From assembly GCF_000147815.2 (NCBI RefSeq), contig NC_015957.1:806001-870000 (forward strand): a stretch of DNA of 64,000 bases, read 5' to 3'. Made by a program: the position numbers and the translations under genes. Numbering within the stretch: position 1 is the stretch's first letter; each line of letters starts with the position of its first letter. Below the pieces are notes generated by a model. That model had not been told where the DNA came from, did not search any database, and saw only the letters and a list, made by a program, of their open reading frames with translations. Below, piece by piece: positions 7,421 through 16,057 of the stretch. The DNA comes from Streptomyces violaceusniger Tu 4113 (GTDB lineage Bacteria; Actinomycetota; Actinomycetes; Streptomycetales; Streptomycetaceae).

Positions 7421-9883
7421 TCAGTTCCGGGGCTCGCTTTCGGACACCGGGGGGCCGACTCCGAAGGCTTCCCGATGGCCGGGATTCGGATCCGTGGACG
7501 CCGGGAGATCCGGCGCCGAGGCCGCCAGCAGTTGGCGCACCTCCTCGGGCTCGGGTGAGCCCAGCCGTTCGCGAAGGGCCCGCGCCTGACTCCAGCAGTC
7601 CTCGGCCCGGCCGCGCTGCCCGGCCGCCATCAGGGCCTTCGATAAAACGGTGAGAAAGGAGAAGCGCCGCCACTCGCCGCCGAGACCGCCCAGGGCGAGG
7701 GACTGCTCGGCGTGCGCCACCGCCTTGGTGGGGCGATGCGCTGCCAGATGCATTTCGGCCAGCCGGAAATGGGCCATGCCTTCCCACAGCGGCTGACGGG
7801 CTTCGTGGAACAGGTCGAGCGCCTCGGAGAGATGAACGGACGCCTCTTCCAGACGATGGGCACGCGTCAGCGCGATGCCGAGGGTGTACATCCCGTTGGC
7901 GAGCCGTAGGGGGGCGCCGAGCCTGCGGTAGATGGCGAGCCCCTGCTCGGCCAGTTCCACGCCGGACCGGGTGCGGCCCCGGCTCACATGAAGCCGGGAG
8001 AGATTGGCCAGGGCGCTCGCCTCACCGGCCTCGTTGGCATCGGCGCGGAACGCGTCGAGGGCCTGTCCGAGGAACCGCTCCGCGTCGTCGTACCGCCCCA
8101 GGCCGTTGGTGACGATGCCGAGCTGGTTGGAGGCGCGGCTGGCGATCACCGGATCCCCGCCGTCCAGCTCCAGCGCGCGCCGAAGCTCGCGCTCGGCCTG
8201 CGCGTACCGGCCCGTGAAGCTGTACAGATGCCCCAGCGCCGAGCGGGCGCGGGCCTCGGTACGGGAGTCCCCGGCGGCGTGGGCCGCGTCGCCGGCCGCC
8301 CGCGCCACCGTTTCGTACTGCCGCGGCCGGGCCCCGGACTCGGCGAGGTCCAGCGCGCCCAGCAGCAGATCCCCGGCGCGGCGGCGGGTGGTCTCCCCGG
8401 TGCATCTGGGTACGCAGTCGAGCAGGCAGTCGCCCTCCGCGAAGAGCCAGTCCAGGGCGGCTCTGGAGGTCTCGAAGCACAGCCCGGGGTGGCCGGTGGG
8501 CTCCAGGTGCTCGACCATCCGGTCCCCGGGCCGCTCCATGGCGTACACCCGCGCCGCCGTGGCGAGGTAGAAGTCCAGCAGCCGCGACAGCGCCTCCTCG
8601 CGCTCCGCCGCCGCCTGCGACTCCCGCTCGGCGCAGGCCCGTGCGTAGAGCCGTACGAGGTCATGGAAGCGGTAGCGCCCCGGTACGGCGGACTCCAGCA
8701 GCGAGATGTCCACGAGGGAGGTGAGCAGCCGGGCGGTCTCCTCGACGTCGAGGCCGAGCACCGCGCCCGCCGCCGGCAGCGAGATGTCCGGGCTGCCGAC
8801 CAGGCCGAGCAGGCGGAAGGCGCGGGCCTGGGCCGGGTCGAGCTGTCCGTAGCCGAGCCCGAAGGTCGCCTTCACCGCCAGATCCCCGGCCCGCAGCTCG
8901 TCCAGCCGCCGGCGCTCGTCGGCGAGTTTGCGGGCGAGAACGGAGACGGTCCAGGTGCGGCGGGAGGCGAGCCGGCAGGCCGCGATGCGGATGGCGAGCG
9001 GAAGGTAGGAGCAGGACGCCACCACCTCCATGACCGCCGCGCGCTCGACCATCGCCCGCTCCTCGCCGACGATCAGCGCGAAGAGGGCGAACGCCTCCGT
9101 CGGGCTCATCGCGTCCAGGTCGACCAGGTGGGCGCGGTCCAGGTCGGCCATATGGGCGCGGCTGGTGATCAGCCCCACGCAGTCGGGTGCGCCCTCGCCC
9201 GGGAGCAGCGGCCGGACCTGGGCGGCGTCGCGGGCGTTGTCCAGCAGGACGAGGACCCGGCGGCCCTCCAGCGAGGCGCGGTAGAGGGCGGCGCGCTCCT
9301 CGGTGCCGTCCGGGATGGCGGCGTCAGGGGTGCCGAGCGAGCGCAGGAAGGCGCCGAGCACGGTTTCGGGGTCGGCGGGGGAGGAGCCCGCACCGCCGAG
9401 GTCGACGTAGAGCTGGCCGTCGGGGAAGTGGTGCCGGGCGGTGTGCGCGAGATGGACGGCCAGGGCGGTCTTGCCGATGCCTCCGATACCGGCGATGGCG
9501 ATGGCGGCCGGCCGGTCGGAGGGGGGCGCGAGCCGGTCGTTCAGCTCCCGTACGAGGTCCTCGCGGCCGGTGAAGTCGGCCACCGCCGCGGGCAGTTGCG
9601 CGGGGCGGACGGCGGTGGTGACGGCGGCCAGGGGGCGTTGCGGGCGGCCCACGGCGGTGGGCCGGGAGAACGCGGCGGCGGACCGTGGAGCGGCGTGCGG
9701 CCGGAGCCCGGGGACGACTTCGGCGCGGTAGCCGCTCTCCCACTCCAGCCCGATCCGTGTCCGGTCGAGGGCGGGGTCCGGGTCCTCGCCGAGGGCGAGG
9801 TGTGCCTCGTCACCGCGCCACCGCCGGTCCGGTACGGATCCGGTGGAACCTGTCCGCCGCCCCAGGCGCTCGTCGCCGACCAT
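7421..9883 (-). CDS. NB-ARC/TPR protein, AfsR paralogue lacking the DNA-binding half
   Basis: 820 residues. The first 92 residues match no domain I recognise; from RPAQLPAAVADFTGR (about 93) on, the protein is strongly similar to the ATPase and TPR parts of the neighbouring 974-residue regulator: Walker A GIGGIGKTA at 132-140, RRVLVLLDNARD, YRFHDLVRLYAR and matching TPR blocks including YAMERPGDRM. The winged helix and BTAD are absent, so it probably cannot bind DNA alone. A tandem duplication followed by loss of the front half explains the similarity and the shared promoter. It could modulate the full-length regulator by hetero-oligomerisation through NB-ARC, or act as a STAND-type sensor; both are inference. 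Confidence 0.88.
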   Translation of the reverse strand: MVGDERLGRRTGSTGSVPDRRWRGDEAHLALGEDPDPALDRTRIGLEWESGYRAEVVPGLRPHAAPRSAAAFSRPTAVGRPQRPLAAVTTAVRPAQLPAAVADFTGREDLVRELNDRLAPPSDRPAAIAIAGIGGIGKTALAVHLAHTARHHFPDGQLYVDLGGAGSSPADPETVLGAFLRSLGTPDAAIPDGTEERAALYRASLEGRRVLVLLDNARDAAQVRPLLPGEGAPDCVGLITSRAHMADLDRAHLVDLDAMSPTEAFALFALIVGEERAMVERAAVMEVVASCSYLPLAIRIAACRLASRRTWTVSVLARKLADERRRLDELRAGDLAVKATFGLGYGQLDPAQARAFRLLGLVGSPDISLPAAGAVLGLDVEETARLLTSLVDISLLESAVPGRYRFHDLVRLYARACAERESQAAAEREEALSRLLDFYLATAARVYAMERPGDRMVEHLEPTGHPGLCFETSRAALDWLFAEGDCLLDCVPRCTGETTRRRAGDLLLGALDLAESGARPRQYETVARAAGDAAHAAGDSRTEARARSALGHLYSFTGRYAQAERELRRALELDGGDPVIASRASNQLGIVTNGLGRYDDAERFLGQALDAFRADANEAGEASALANLSRLHVSRGRTRSGVELAEQGLAIYRRLGAPLRLANGMYTLGIALTRAHRLEEASVHLSEALDLFHEARQPLWEGMAHFRLAEMHLAAHRPTKAVAHAEQSLALGGLGGEWRRFSFLTVLSKALMAAGQRGRAEDCWSQARALRERLGSPEPEEVRQLLAASAPDLPASTDPNPGHREAFGVGPPVSESEPRN

Positions 9884-9914
9884 GGTGCCCCCCGCACACG
9901 CTTCCTCGCTGTAC

Positions 9915-9950
9915 GGCCAGTCTGCCGTGCCTGTGGGCCGTACGTCAGTA
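9915..9950 (-). promoter_or_regulatory. Promoter of the NB-ARC/TPR gene, copy of 7325-7360
   Basis: Minus-strand TACTGACGT-N9-GGCACGGCAGACTGGCC, 31 bases before the ATG; CTGACG-N18-CAGACT would be the -35/-10. Conserved bases and spacing match the upstream region of the full-length paralogue. Confidence 0.5.
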
Positions 9951-10005
9951 AAGACTTCGACGTGTCCGTGGCATCCCCCGATCCTCGCGGGAGGTGTCCA
10001 GTGAG

Positions 10006-10034
10006 CTGACGATCCGTCAGATCGGCGCTACCGT
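10006..10034 (+). promoter_or_regulatory. Operator site 2 overlapping a leaderless promoter
   Basis: The perfect palindrome CTGACGATCCGTCAG (10006-10020) overlaps a promoter: CTGACG as -35, 17-base spacer, TACCGT (10029-10034) as -10, then 6 bases to the ATG at 10041. No ribosome site is present, so the transcript is probably leaderless. A repressor on the palindrome would block the -35. Confidence 0.7.
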
Positions 10035-10040
10035 GCAGTC

Positions 10041-11270
10041 ATGGAGAGCTTCCCGAAGATAATCTCGGTGGACGACCACACGGTTGAGCCCCCTCACGTC
10101 TGGCGGGACCGCCTCCCGTCCAGGTACCGCGACACCGGGCCGCGCATCGTCCGGGCGCCGCTGAAGGAGATGACCTTCATCGGCGGCCGGTTCGCCCCGA
10201 AGATGGGCGCGCCCGGGGATGACGGGCCGCTCGCCGACTGGTGGGTGTACGAGGAGCTGCACCGGCCGCTGACCCGGCTGGACACCGCCGTCGGATACGA
10301 CCGGGACGAGGTCAGACTCGAGGCCATCACCTACGAGCAGATGCGGCCCGGCTCCTTCTCGGTGCCGGACCGGCTCGCGGACATGGACGTCAACCACGTC
10401 CAGTCGGCGCTCTGCTTCCCGACCTTCCCCCGCTTCTGCGGGCAGACCTTCACCGAGGCCGCCGACCGCGAGCTGGGGCTGCTCGGGGTCCGGGCGTACA
10501 ACGACTGGATGGTGGAGGAGTGGTGCGGCCCCGAGGCCCGGGGCCGGCTGATCCCGCTGATCATCGTCCCGCTGTGGGACGCCGAACTGGCCGCCGCCGA
10601 GGTGCGGCGGAACGCGGCGCGCGGGGTGCGGGCCGTCTGCTTCTCGGAGATCCCGCCGAACCTGGGGCTGCCGTCGATCCACACCGACGACTGGGACCCG
10701 TTCCTCGCCGCGTGCGACGAGACCGGCACGGTCATCGCGATGCACATCGGTTCCTCCTCCCGGATGCCCTCGACCTCCGCGGACGCGCCGCCCGCGGTCG
10801 GCTCCACGATCACCTTCGCCAACTGCTGCTTCTCGATGGTCGACTGGCTGATGAGCGGGAAGTTCGAGCGCTTCCCCGACCTCAAGGTGATGTACGCGGA
10901 GGGCCAGATCGGCTGGATCCCCTACATCCTCGAGCGCGCCGACGTGGTGTGGGAGGAGAACCGGGGCTGGGGCGGAGTGGCCGACAAGGTGCTGCGCCCG
11001 CCGTCCGAGCTGTTCGCGGAGCATGTGTACGGATGCTTCTTCGACGACGCCTTCGGGCTGCGCAACCTCGACGCGATCGGGGTCGGCAACGTGCTGTACG
11101 AGACGGACTATCCGCACTCCGACTCCACCTGGCCCAAGTCGCGCGAGGTCGGCGAGGCGCAGATGGGGCATCTGGCGCCGGATGTCGTGGAGCGGATCGT
11201 GCGCGGCAACGCCATCGACCTGCTGGGGCTCACGGCGGACGGGCTCTGGGCGGGGGCGCCGGGGGCGTAG
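10041..11270 (+). CDS. Amidohydrolase-family metal enzyme (ACMSD-like)
   Basis: 409-residue TIM-barrel amidohydrolase of the aminocarboxymuconate-semialdehyde decarboxylase type. Seen: the first-strand metal motif in the variant form DDHTVEPP (residues 11-18), AMHIGSSS with the barrel histidine near 235, and ETDYPHSDS with the late aspartate near 357. Actinobacterial members with H-x-V-E instead of H-x-H act as decarboxylases or hydrolases on ring-cleavage or CoA-derived intermediates. It stands alone behind its own operator/promoter, divergent from the NB-ARC/TPR gene. Substrate unknown; placed in the same regulon as the acyl-CoA ligase by the shared operator. Confidence 0.85.
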   Translation: MESFPKIISVDDHTVEPPHVWRDRLPSRYRDTGPRIVRAPLKEMTFIGGRFAPKMGAPGDDGPLADWWVYEELHRPLTRLDTAVGYDRDEVRLEAITYEQMRPGSFSVPDRLADMDVNHVQSALCFPTFPRFCGQTFTEAADRELGLLGVRAYNDWMVEEWCGPEARGRLIPLIIVPLWDAELAAAEVRRNAARGVRAVCFSEIPPNLGLPSIHTDDWDPFLAACDETGTVIAMHIGSSSRMPSTSADAPPAVGSTITFANCCFSMVDWLMSGKFERFPDLKVMYAEGQIGWIPYILERADVVWEENRGWGGVADKVLRPPSELFAEHVYGCFFDDAFGLRNLDAIGVGNVLYETDYPHSDSTWPKSREVGEAQMGHLAPDVVERIVRGNAIDLLGLTADGLWAGAPGA

Positions 11271-11409
11271 CCCGGACCGCCGGGCTTCCGTGGGGCCTTG
11301 GTCACGGAGGAGCAAGAAACCGGTCACTGCCGGTCAATGACATCCTCCGGGTGCTCCGGCAGGCTGTGGGGCATACCGGCCCTCCCCCTCCCAACGCCGT
11401 CACCCACCC

Positions 11410-12456
11410 CTACGAAGTGACAGGGGCCGTGGGTGGTGCGGAGGGCCGGGAGTCCGTGCGCACCGGGCGCCGCGGGGTTGCGCCCGGCGCGCGGGACACC
11501 AGCGCCAGGTGGCGGTAGTCGCTGGGCGGCATGCCGTACGCGGCGCGGAAGGCGCGGCTGAAGACGGCGGGGTGGGCGAAGCCCCAGCGGGCGGCGAGTT
11601 CGTGGATGGGGACGGTGTGGAGGCCGGGGTCGGTGAGGTCGCGCCGGACGCGGTCCAGCCGCTGCTGCCGGATCCATGCGGAGACCGTGGTGTCGCGGGC
11701 GCGGAAGAGGCGGTGCAGATAGCCGACGGAGATGTGGTGCGCGGCGGCGATGGTGGCCGGTGACAGCTCCGGGTCGGACAGGTTCCGCTGGATGAAGCTC
11801 TGCACCCGTAAGGCCAGTGCGTGCCGGCGGGTCTCGGGCGGCAGGGCGTCGTCGGCCTCGACGGCCTGGGCGAGCAGCGCCGCCGCCAGGTCGATCAGTA
11901 CGGTCCCCAGGCGCGGGCCGTCGGAGGGGCCGTAGGAGCCGCGGTCCGCGGCCAGCCGGGCGAGGAACCCGGTCAGCAGGGCACCGACGCCCCCGCGCGC
12001 CGGGATGGGCCGGGCGAGCAGCCGGTCGATCCGGTCGTGCGGGACCGGTATCAGGGCCTTGGGGATCTCCAGGCCCACGCCTCCGGGAGGGCCGCCGAAG
12101 GCCAGACAGTCGAAGGGGCGCGAGGTGTCGACGACGTAGAGCCCCTGCGCGCGGTGCGCGGCCTCCTGGCGGGACTGGGAGACCTGGAGGTTTCCCTCCT
12201 GGATGAACGAGAAGTGGTACAGCTCGGGGTCGGACTGCCGGATCAGCTTGGGCGTCCGCCGGAAGTTCATCTCACGGAACTTCGTGGGCCACACGGAGGC
12301 GGCGCCGAACTCGAGGATGCGCACCTCTCCCCGGAAGTCACCGGTGTGGTCGCTGCTCATCTCCATGGGCGCCAGGAGTTGTGTCATCTGCTCGCGCCAG
12401 AAGTCGAACCGATCCGCTCTGGGCAGATCGTCGCAGCGGAAGACCGTCTCGATCAT
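11410..12456 (-). CDS. AraC-family transcriptional regulator
   Basis: 348 residues. The N-terminal 180 residues resemble the AraC-binding-like sensor domain (FDFWREQMTQ near the start, YHFSFIQEGNL, GLYVVDTSRPFD), and the last 110 form a double helix-turn-helix (ISVGYLHRLFRARDT ... WGFAHPAVFSRAFRAAYGMPPSDYR). An ATG at 12456 has GGGG about 6 bases upstream; an immediately preceding GTG is a weaker choice. It is divergent from the LLM oxidoreductase/SDR pair, suggesting it activates them or itself responds to their substrate, although the palindromic operator between is of TetR type. The 139 bases after its stop up to the amidohydrolase hold no clear hairpin. Confidence 0.88.
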   Translation of the reverse strand: MIETVFRCDDLPRADRFDFWREQMTQLLAPMEMSSDHTGDFRGEVRILEFGAASVWPTKFREMNFRRTPKLIRQSDPELYHFSFIQEGNLQVSQSRQEAAHRAQGLYVVDTSRPFDCLAFGGPPGGVGLEIPKALIPVPHDRIDRLLARPIPARGGVGALLTGFLARLAADRGSYGPSDGPRLGTVLIDLAAALLAQAVEADDALPPETRRHALALRVQSFIQRNLSDPELSPATIAAAHHISVGYLHRLFRARDTTVSAWIRQQRLDRVRRDLTDPGLHTVPIHELAARWGFAHPAVFSRAFRAAYGMPPSDYRHLALVSRAPGATPRRPVRTDSRPSAPPTAPVTS

Positions 12457-12590
12457 CACGTGCCCCTCTGTGTGCCCCTTACTGTGCCCCGTGGTGGCCC
12501 CTGAGCGGGGCGGCGGGCGATGGGCCCGAGGTCCGAACGTCCGTACGCTAGCAGGGCCTCCCATGCGGGACGAGGCTGCCGTACCCCTTG

Positions 12591-12607
12591 TCTGATGGAC
12601 CGTCAGA
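12591..12607. promoter_or_regulatory. Operator candidate, site 3 of 6
   Basis: TCTGATGGACCGTCAGA, one change from the consensus, between the divergent AraC regulator and the LLM oxidoreductase, 58 bases before the latter's start codon. Confidence 0.65.
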
Positions 12608-12665
12608 TACCACCATGTCCGACGTCCGATACGACGATGGCGGTCCACCGACGAGGAGGCCCGGC

Positions 12666-13613
12666 ATGCGCGTCCTGCCCCGGGGCCGGTTGAGCTACGG
12701 CATGCAGTTGCCCGTCCAGTCGCAGTCCACCCTTTACGCCGAGCCATGGGAGGCGGCGGCGGGCCCCGCCGAGCTGCTCGCGGTCGCCCGCGCCGCCGAC
12801 CGGCTCGGCTTCTCCTACCTCGCCGTCTGCGACCATGTCGCGATCCCACGGCGGCTGGCCGCCGCGATGGGCACCGTCTGGTACGACCCGGTGGCCACTC
12901 TCGGCTGGCTCGCCGCGGCCACCGAGCGGGTGCGGCTGCTCAGCCATGTGGCGGTGGCCGCGCTGCGGCATCCGCTGCTGACCGCCAAGCAGTACGCGAC
13001 GCTCGACCACCTCTCCGGCGGCCGGCTGATCCTCGGGGTCGGGGCCGGGCATGTGCGGGAGGAGTTCGAGGCGCTCGGGGTGGACTTCGCCCGGCGCGGT
13101 GCGCTGCTGGACGAGACGGTCGACGCGCTGAAGGCGGCGCTGGGGCCCGAGGAGTTCCCCGACTTCCGCGGGGAGCGGTTCGCGTTCAGCGGTCTGGGGC
13201 AGGCCCCGCGCCCCGTCCAGACGCCACGGCCCCCGCTGTGGATCGGCGGCTCCTCGCCCGCGGCGGTGCGCCGGGCGGCGATCCGGGGCGACGGCTGGCT
13301 GCCGCAGGGCGATCCACGGGACCGGCTGCCCGGCCAGCTCGCCCGGCTGCGCGCGCTGCGGGAAGAAGCGGGAATCGACGAGCCCGCCGAGATCGGCGCG
13401 ATCACCGAACCGCTGTACGTGGGCGAGACAAGCTGGGACGTGGGGCGCCGCACCCTGACCGGCGCGCCGGAGCGGCTGGCCGGGAGCCTGCGCGCGTACG
13501 CCGCGATGGGGGTGGACCAGATCCAGGTGCGGTTCCGCTGCCGGGACCACACCGAACTGACCGACCAGATGGCGGCCTTCGCCGCCGATGTCGCTCCGCA
13601 CCTCGATGACTAG
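12666..13613 (+). CDS. LLM-class flavin/F420-dependent oxidoreductase
   Basis: 315-residue luciferase-like TIM barrel. Seen: SYLAVCDHVAIP, LSHVAVAALRHPLLTAKQYATLDHLSGGRL (cofactor-binding strand), ILGVGAGHVREEFEALGV and PLWIGGSSPAAVRRAA. Such enzymes use FMN or F420 for monooxygenation or dehydrogenation; which one cannot be settled from the sequence, but fbiC in this window shows F420 is made. The ATG at 12666 is chosen for a GAGGAGG site 6 bases upstream; the frame is open 26 codons further up, across the operator. The stop sits inside a 12-bp tandem repeat that separates it from the SDR gene downstream, probably one transcript. Confidence 0.88.
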   Translation: MRVLPRGRLSYGMQLPVQSQSTLYAEPWEAAAGPAELLAVARAADRLGFSYLAVCDHVAIPRRLAAAMGTVWYDPVATLGWLAAATERVRLLSHVAVAALRHPLLTAKQYATLDHLSGGRLILGVGAGHVREEFEALGVDFARRGALLDETVDALKAALGPEEFPDFRGERFAFSGLGQAPRPVQTPRPPLWIGGSSPAAVRRAAIRGDGWLPQGDPRDRLPGQLARLRALREEAGIDEPAEIGAITEPLYVGETSWDVGRRTLTGAPERLAGSLRAYAAMGVDQIQVRFRCRDHTELTDQMAAFAADVAPHLDD

Positions 13614-13661
13614 CTCGATGACTAGCTCGATGACTGGCTCGATGACTGGCTCGATGACTAG
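13602..13661 (+). repeat. Five tandem copies of a 12-bp unit between LLM and SDR genes
   Basis: CTCGATGACTAG / CTCGATGACTGG repeated five times without gaps. The LLM stop codon (13611-13613) is in the first copy and the last copy abuts the GGGAG ribosome site of the SDR gene. Unit length is a multiple of three and each unit carries an ATG. Confidence 0.9.
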
Positions 13662-13671
13662 GGAGAACGGA

Positions 13672-14454
13672 ATGGGCAAGCTGGACGGGCGGGTCGTCGT
13701 CATCACCGGGGCGGCGCGCGGACAAGGTGAACACGAGGCGCGGCTGTTCGTGGCGGAGGGCGCGCGGGTGGTCCTCTGCGATGTGCTGGACGAGCCGGGC
13801 GAGGCGCTGGCCAAGGAGCTGGGCGAGAGCGCCCGCTTCGTCCATCTGGACGTGGGCCGGGAGGACGACTGGAACGCCGCCGTCGAGGCCGCCAAGGACG
13901 CCTTCGGCGCGGTGGACGGCCTGGTCAACAACGCGGGGATCCTCCGCTTCAACGAGCTGGTCAGCACCCCGCTCACGGAGTATCTGGAGGTGGTCCAGGT
14001 CAACCAGGTCGGGGCGTTCCTGGGGATGCGGACCCTCGCGCCGGAGCTGGGGTCGGCGGGCGGCGGGACGATCGTGAACACCGCCTCGTACGTCGCCCTG
14101 TCCGGTATGCCCTTCCTCACCTCGTATGCCGCGACGAAGGCGGCGGTGGTGGGGATGACGCGGGTGGCGGCGATGGAGCTCGCGGACAAGGGCATCCGGG
14201 TCAACGCGATCTGCCCGGGCGCGATCGACACCCCCATGACCAACCCGGCCCAGCTCGACCCGGGCGCCGACGCCGCGGAGGCGTCGGCGGCGGTCGACGA
14301 GCTCTACCGCAAGCTGGTGCCGCTGGGCCGGATCGGCCGCCCGGAGGAGGTGGCGCGGCTGGCGCTCTTCCTGTCGTCGGAGGACTCGTCGTATGTGACG
14401 GGCCAGCCGTTCGTCGTCGACGGCGGCTGGCTGACCGGCGTCTCGGTCTTCTAG
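13672..14454 (+). CDS. Short-chain dehydrogenase (3-alpha/20-beta-HSD-like)
   Basis: 260-residue classical SDR: nucleotide motif TGAARGQG at residues 12-19, LVNNAGIL, catalytic serine in [10 protein letters not shown] and Y-A-A-T-K with the Tyr/Lys pair, and the C-terminal [15 protein letters not shown]. Cofactor is probably NAD because an acidic residue (CDV) ends the second strand. It would oxidise or reduce an alcohol/ketone. The ATG at 13672 has GGGAG 7 bases upstream, after the 12-bp repeats; the frame runs through the repeats but those ATGs lack ribosome sites. The TAG stop lies in the end of a MITE-like element, so the natural C-terminus may have been slightly altered by insertion. Confidence 0.9.
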   Translation: MGKLDGRVVVITGAARGQGEHEARLFVAEGARVVLCDVLDEPGEALAKELGESARFVHLDVGREDDWNAAVEAAKDAFGAVDGLVNNAGILRFNELVSTPLTEYLEVVQVNQVGAFLGMRTLAPELGSAGGGTIVNTASYVALSGMPFLTSYAATKAAVVGMTRVAAMELADKGIRVNAICPGAIDTPMTNPAQLDPGADAAEASAAVDELYRKLVPLGRIGRPEEVARLALFLSSEDSSYVTGQPFVVDGGWLTGVSVF

Positions 14455-14616
14455 GGCCTGTCGTTTGGATCAGGCCGGGCTCGCGGGGTCTGGCACGCGC
14501 ATCTGCGGCGTTGTCGTCACTCGCCGACGCTCCGCGTCGACTCCCTCCTCCGCCTTGCAGCTGCACGCACCAGACCCCGCTCCCTGATCCGGCCTGATCC
14601 AAACCACAGACCCTAG
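14451..14616. mobile_element. MITE-like element, 166 bp, with 28-bp terminal inverted repeats
   Basis: The two 28-base ends (14451-14478 and 14589-14616) pair with only two mismatches; the inner 16 bases (GTTTGGATCAGGCCGG) are perfect. Secondary arms GCGGGGTCTGG (14483-14493) and CCAGACCCCGC (14570-14580) extend the hairpin. Each outer end is CTAG, which may be the duplicated target or part of the repeat. There is no coding sequence. Its first bases supply the stop codon of the SDR gene. The interior resembles short interspersed repeats seen in other Streptomyces genomes (from memory, not searched). Confidence 0.75.
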
Positions 14617-14685
14617 GACCCCTCCGGGTCCGGCGCGGCCGCGGCCCTTGACGGTCCCTGTCCGCGGTGCCAGAGTCAATCAAAA

Positions 14686-14702
14686 TCTGACGATCCGTCA
14701 GA
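14686..14702. promoter_or_regulatory. Operator candidate, site 4 of 6
   Basis: TCTGACGATCCGTCAGA, a 17-base palindrome with the same 15-base core as site 2, 28 bases before the start codon of the second LLM enzyme and just after the MITE-like element. Confidence 0.75.
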
Positions 14703-14729
14703 TTGAGTCGTCTGAGGCGGTGAACCTCC

Positions 14730-15857
14730 ATGGAATTCGGACTCTTTGTGCAGGGATACGTCCCTGAAAGCCGACGCCGAACCGACCCCGAGGCCGAGCA
14801 CCACGCGCTCGTCGAGGAGACCGAGTACGTCATCCAGGCCGACCGGTCGGGCTTCAAGTACGCATGGGCCTCCGAGCACCACTTCCTGGAGGAGTACTCC
14901 CACCTCTCCGCGAACGATGTCTACCTCGGCTATCTCGCCCACGCCACCGAGCGCATCCACCTGGGCTCCGGCATCTTCAACCCGCTGCCGCAGGTCAACC
15001 ACCCGGTCAAGGTCGCCGAGAAGGTCGCGATGCTCGACCACCTCTCCGGCGGCCGGTTCGAGTTCGGCTCGGGCCGGGGCGCGGGCAGCCACGAGATCCT
15101 CGGCTTCCTCCCGGGGATCACCGACATGAACGCCACCAAGGAGATCTGGGAAGAGACGATCGCCGAGTTCCCCAAGATGTGGCTGCAGGACGAATACCAG
15201 GGCTTCACGGGCAAGCACTGGTCGCTGCCGCCGCGCAAGGTGCTGCCCAAGCCGTACGGGGGCTCCCACCCGGCGATGTGGTACGCGGCCGGGTCGCCGC
15301 CCTCGTACGCGATGGCCGGCAAGAAGGGCCTCGGGGTGCTCGGCTTCTCCATCCAGAAGGTCTCGGACATGGAGTGGGTCCTCGACTCCTACAAGAACGC
15401 GATCAAGGAGGCCGAGCCGGTCGGCGGCTTCGTCAACGACAACGTGATGGTCACCTCCACCGCGATCTGCGCGGAGACCCATGCCAAGGCCGTGGAGATC
15501 GCGGTCGGCGGCGGGCTCAACTATCTGCAGTCGCTGCTCTTCCGCTACCACGACACCTTCCCCCGCCCGGACGGCATCCCGGAGTGGCCCGAGCTGCTGC
15601 CGGAGTACACCGAGGAGATCATCGAACTCCTCATCGCCGAGGAGCTGATGATCTGCGGCGACCCGGACGAGGTCTTCCGCCAGTGCAAGCGGTGGGAGCA
15701 GGCCGGGGCCGACCAACTGTCGTTCGGGCTGCCGATCGGGATCGGCTACGAGGACACGATGAACACGGTCAAGCTCATCGGCGAGCACGTCATCCCGAAG
15801 ATCGACACCGATCCGGTGCACCGCACGACCCGCTTCCGCCACGCCGGGACCCGGTAG
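14730..15857 (+). CDS. LLM-class flavin-dependent oxidoreductase
   Basis: 375-residue luciferase-like barrel of the longer FMN-monooxygenase type: MEFGLFVQGYVP start, YAWASEHHFLEEYSH, LGSGIFNPLPQVNHPVKVAEKVAMLDHLSGGR, RFEFGSGRGAG and a C-terminal MICGDPDEVFRQ. Only about 25% or so of residues appear shared with the first LLM gene by eye, so the two are not recent duplicates. It heads a run of three same-strand genes (LLM, amidohydrolase, SDR) behind operator site 4. A weak GAGG lies 12 bases before the ATG. Substrate unknown. Confidence 0.9.
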   Translation: MEFGLFVQGYVPESRRRTDPEAEHHALVEETEYVIQADRSGFKYAWASEHHFLEEYSHLSANDVYLGYLAHATERIHLGSGIFNPLPQVNHPVKVAEKVAMLDHLSGGRFEFGSGRGAGSHEILGFLPGITDMNATKEIWEETIAEFPKMWLQDEYQGFTGKHWSLPPRKVLPKPYGGSHPAMWYAAGSPPSYAMAGKKGLGVLGFSIQKVSDMEWVLDSYKNAIKEAEPVGGFVNDNVMVTSTAICAETHAKAVEIAVGGGLNYLQSLLFRYHDTFPRPDGIPEWPELLPEYTEEIIELLIAEELMICGDPDEVFRQCKRWEQAGADQLSFGLPIGIGYEDTMNTVKLIGEHVIPKIDTDPVHRTTRFRHAGTR

Positions 15858-16050
15858 CGGCGGAGGCGACAGCGGAGACTCCGTAGCCGCGGAGGCGAGA
15901 GCGGAGGCTCCGTAGCCGCGGAGGCGAGAGCGGAGGCTCCGTAGCCGCGGAGGCGAGAGCAGAGCCCCAGCAGCCGCGGAGGCGAGAGCAGAGCCCCAGC
16001 AGCCGCAGACGTGCGAGCCGAGACCCGGCAGCCGCAGACGCGAGAAGGGA
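15854..16050. repeat. 29-bp tandem repeat, nearly seven copies
   Basis: Units begin at 15854, 15883, 15912, 15941, 15970, 15999 and 16028 (last one partial). The core is GTAGCCGCGGAGGCGAGAG; the first copies end in GGAGGCTCC and later ones in AGAGCCCCA, showing stepwise divergence. The array fills the whole gap between the LLM stop and the next start, and its last unit provides the ribosome site GAAGGGA. Period 29 is not a multiple of three, so it is not coding. Confidence 0.9.
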
Positions 16051-16057
16051 TCCACCC

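Noticed and set aside
3386..9883. A complete RiPP or antibiotic cluster around the repeat peptides and AfsR-type genes
   Set aside because: No modifying enzyme, protease or transporter gene is adjacent, so a cluster claim is not supported.
12588..12665. Longer N-terminus for the first LLM enzyme
   Set aside because: The extra codons overlap the operator and have no homology; the ATG at 12666 has a strong ribosome site.
15854..16050. Possible CRISPR array
   Set aside because: Units are directly adjacent without unique spacers, drift gradually, and no cas genes are nearby.
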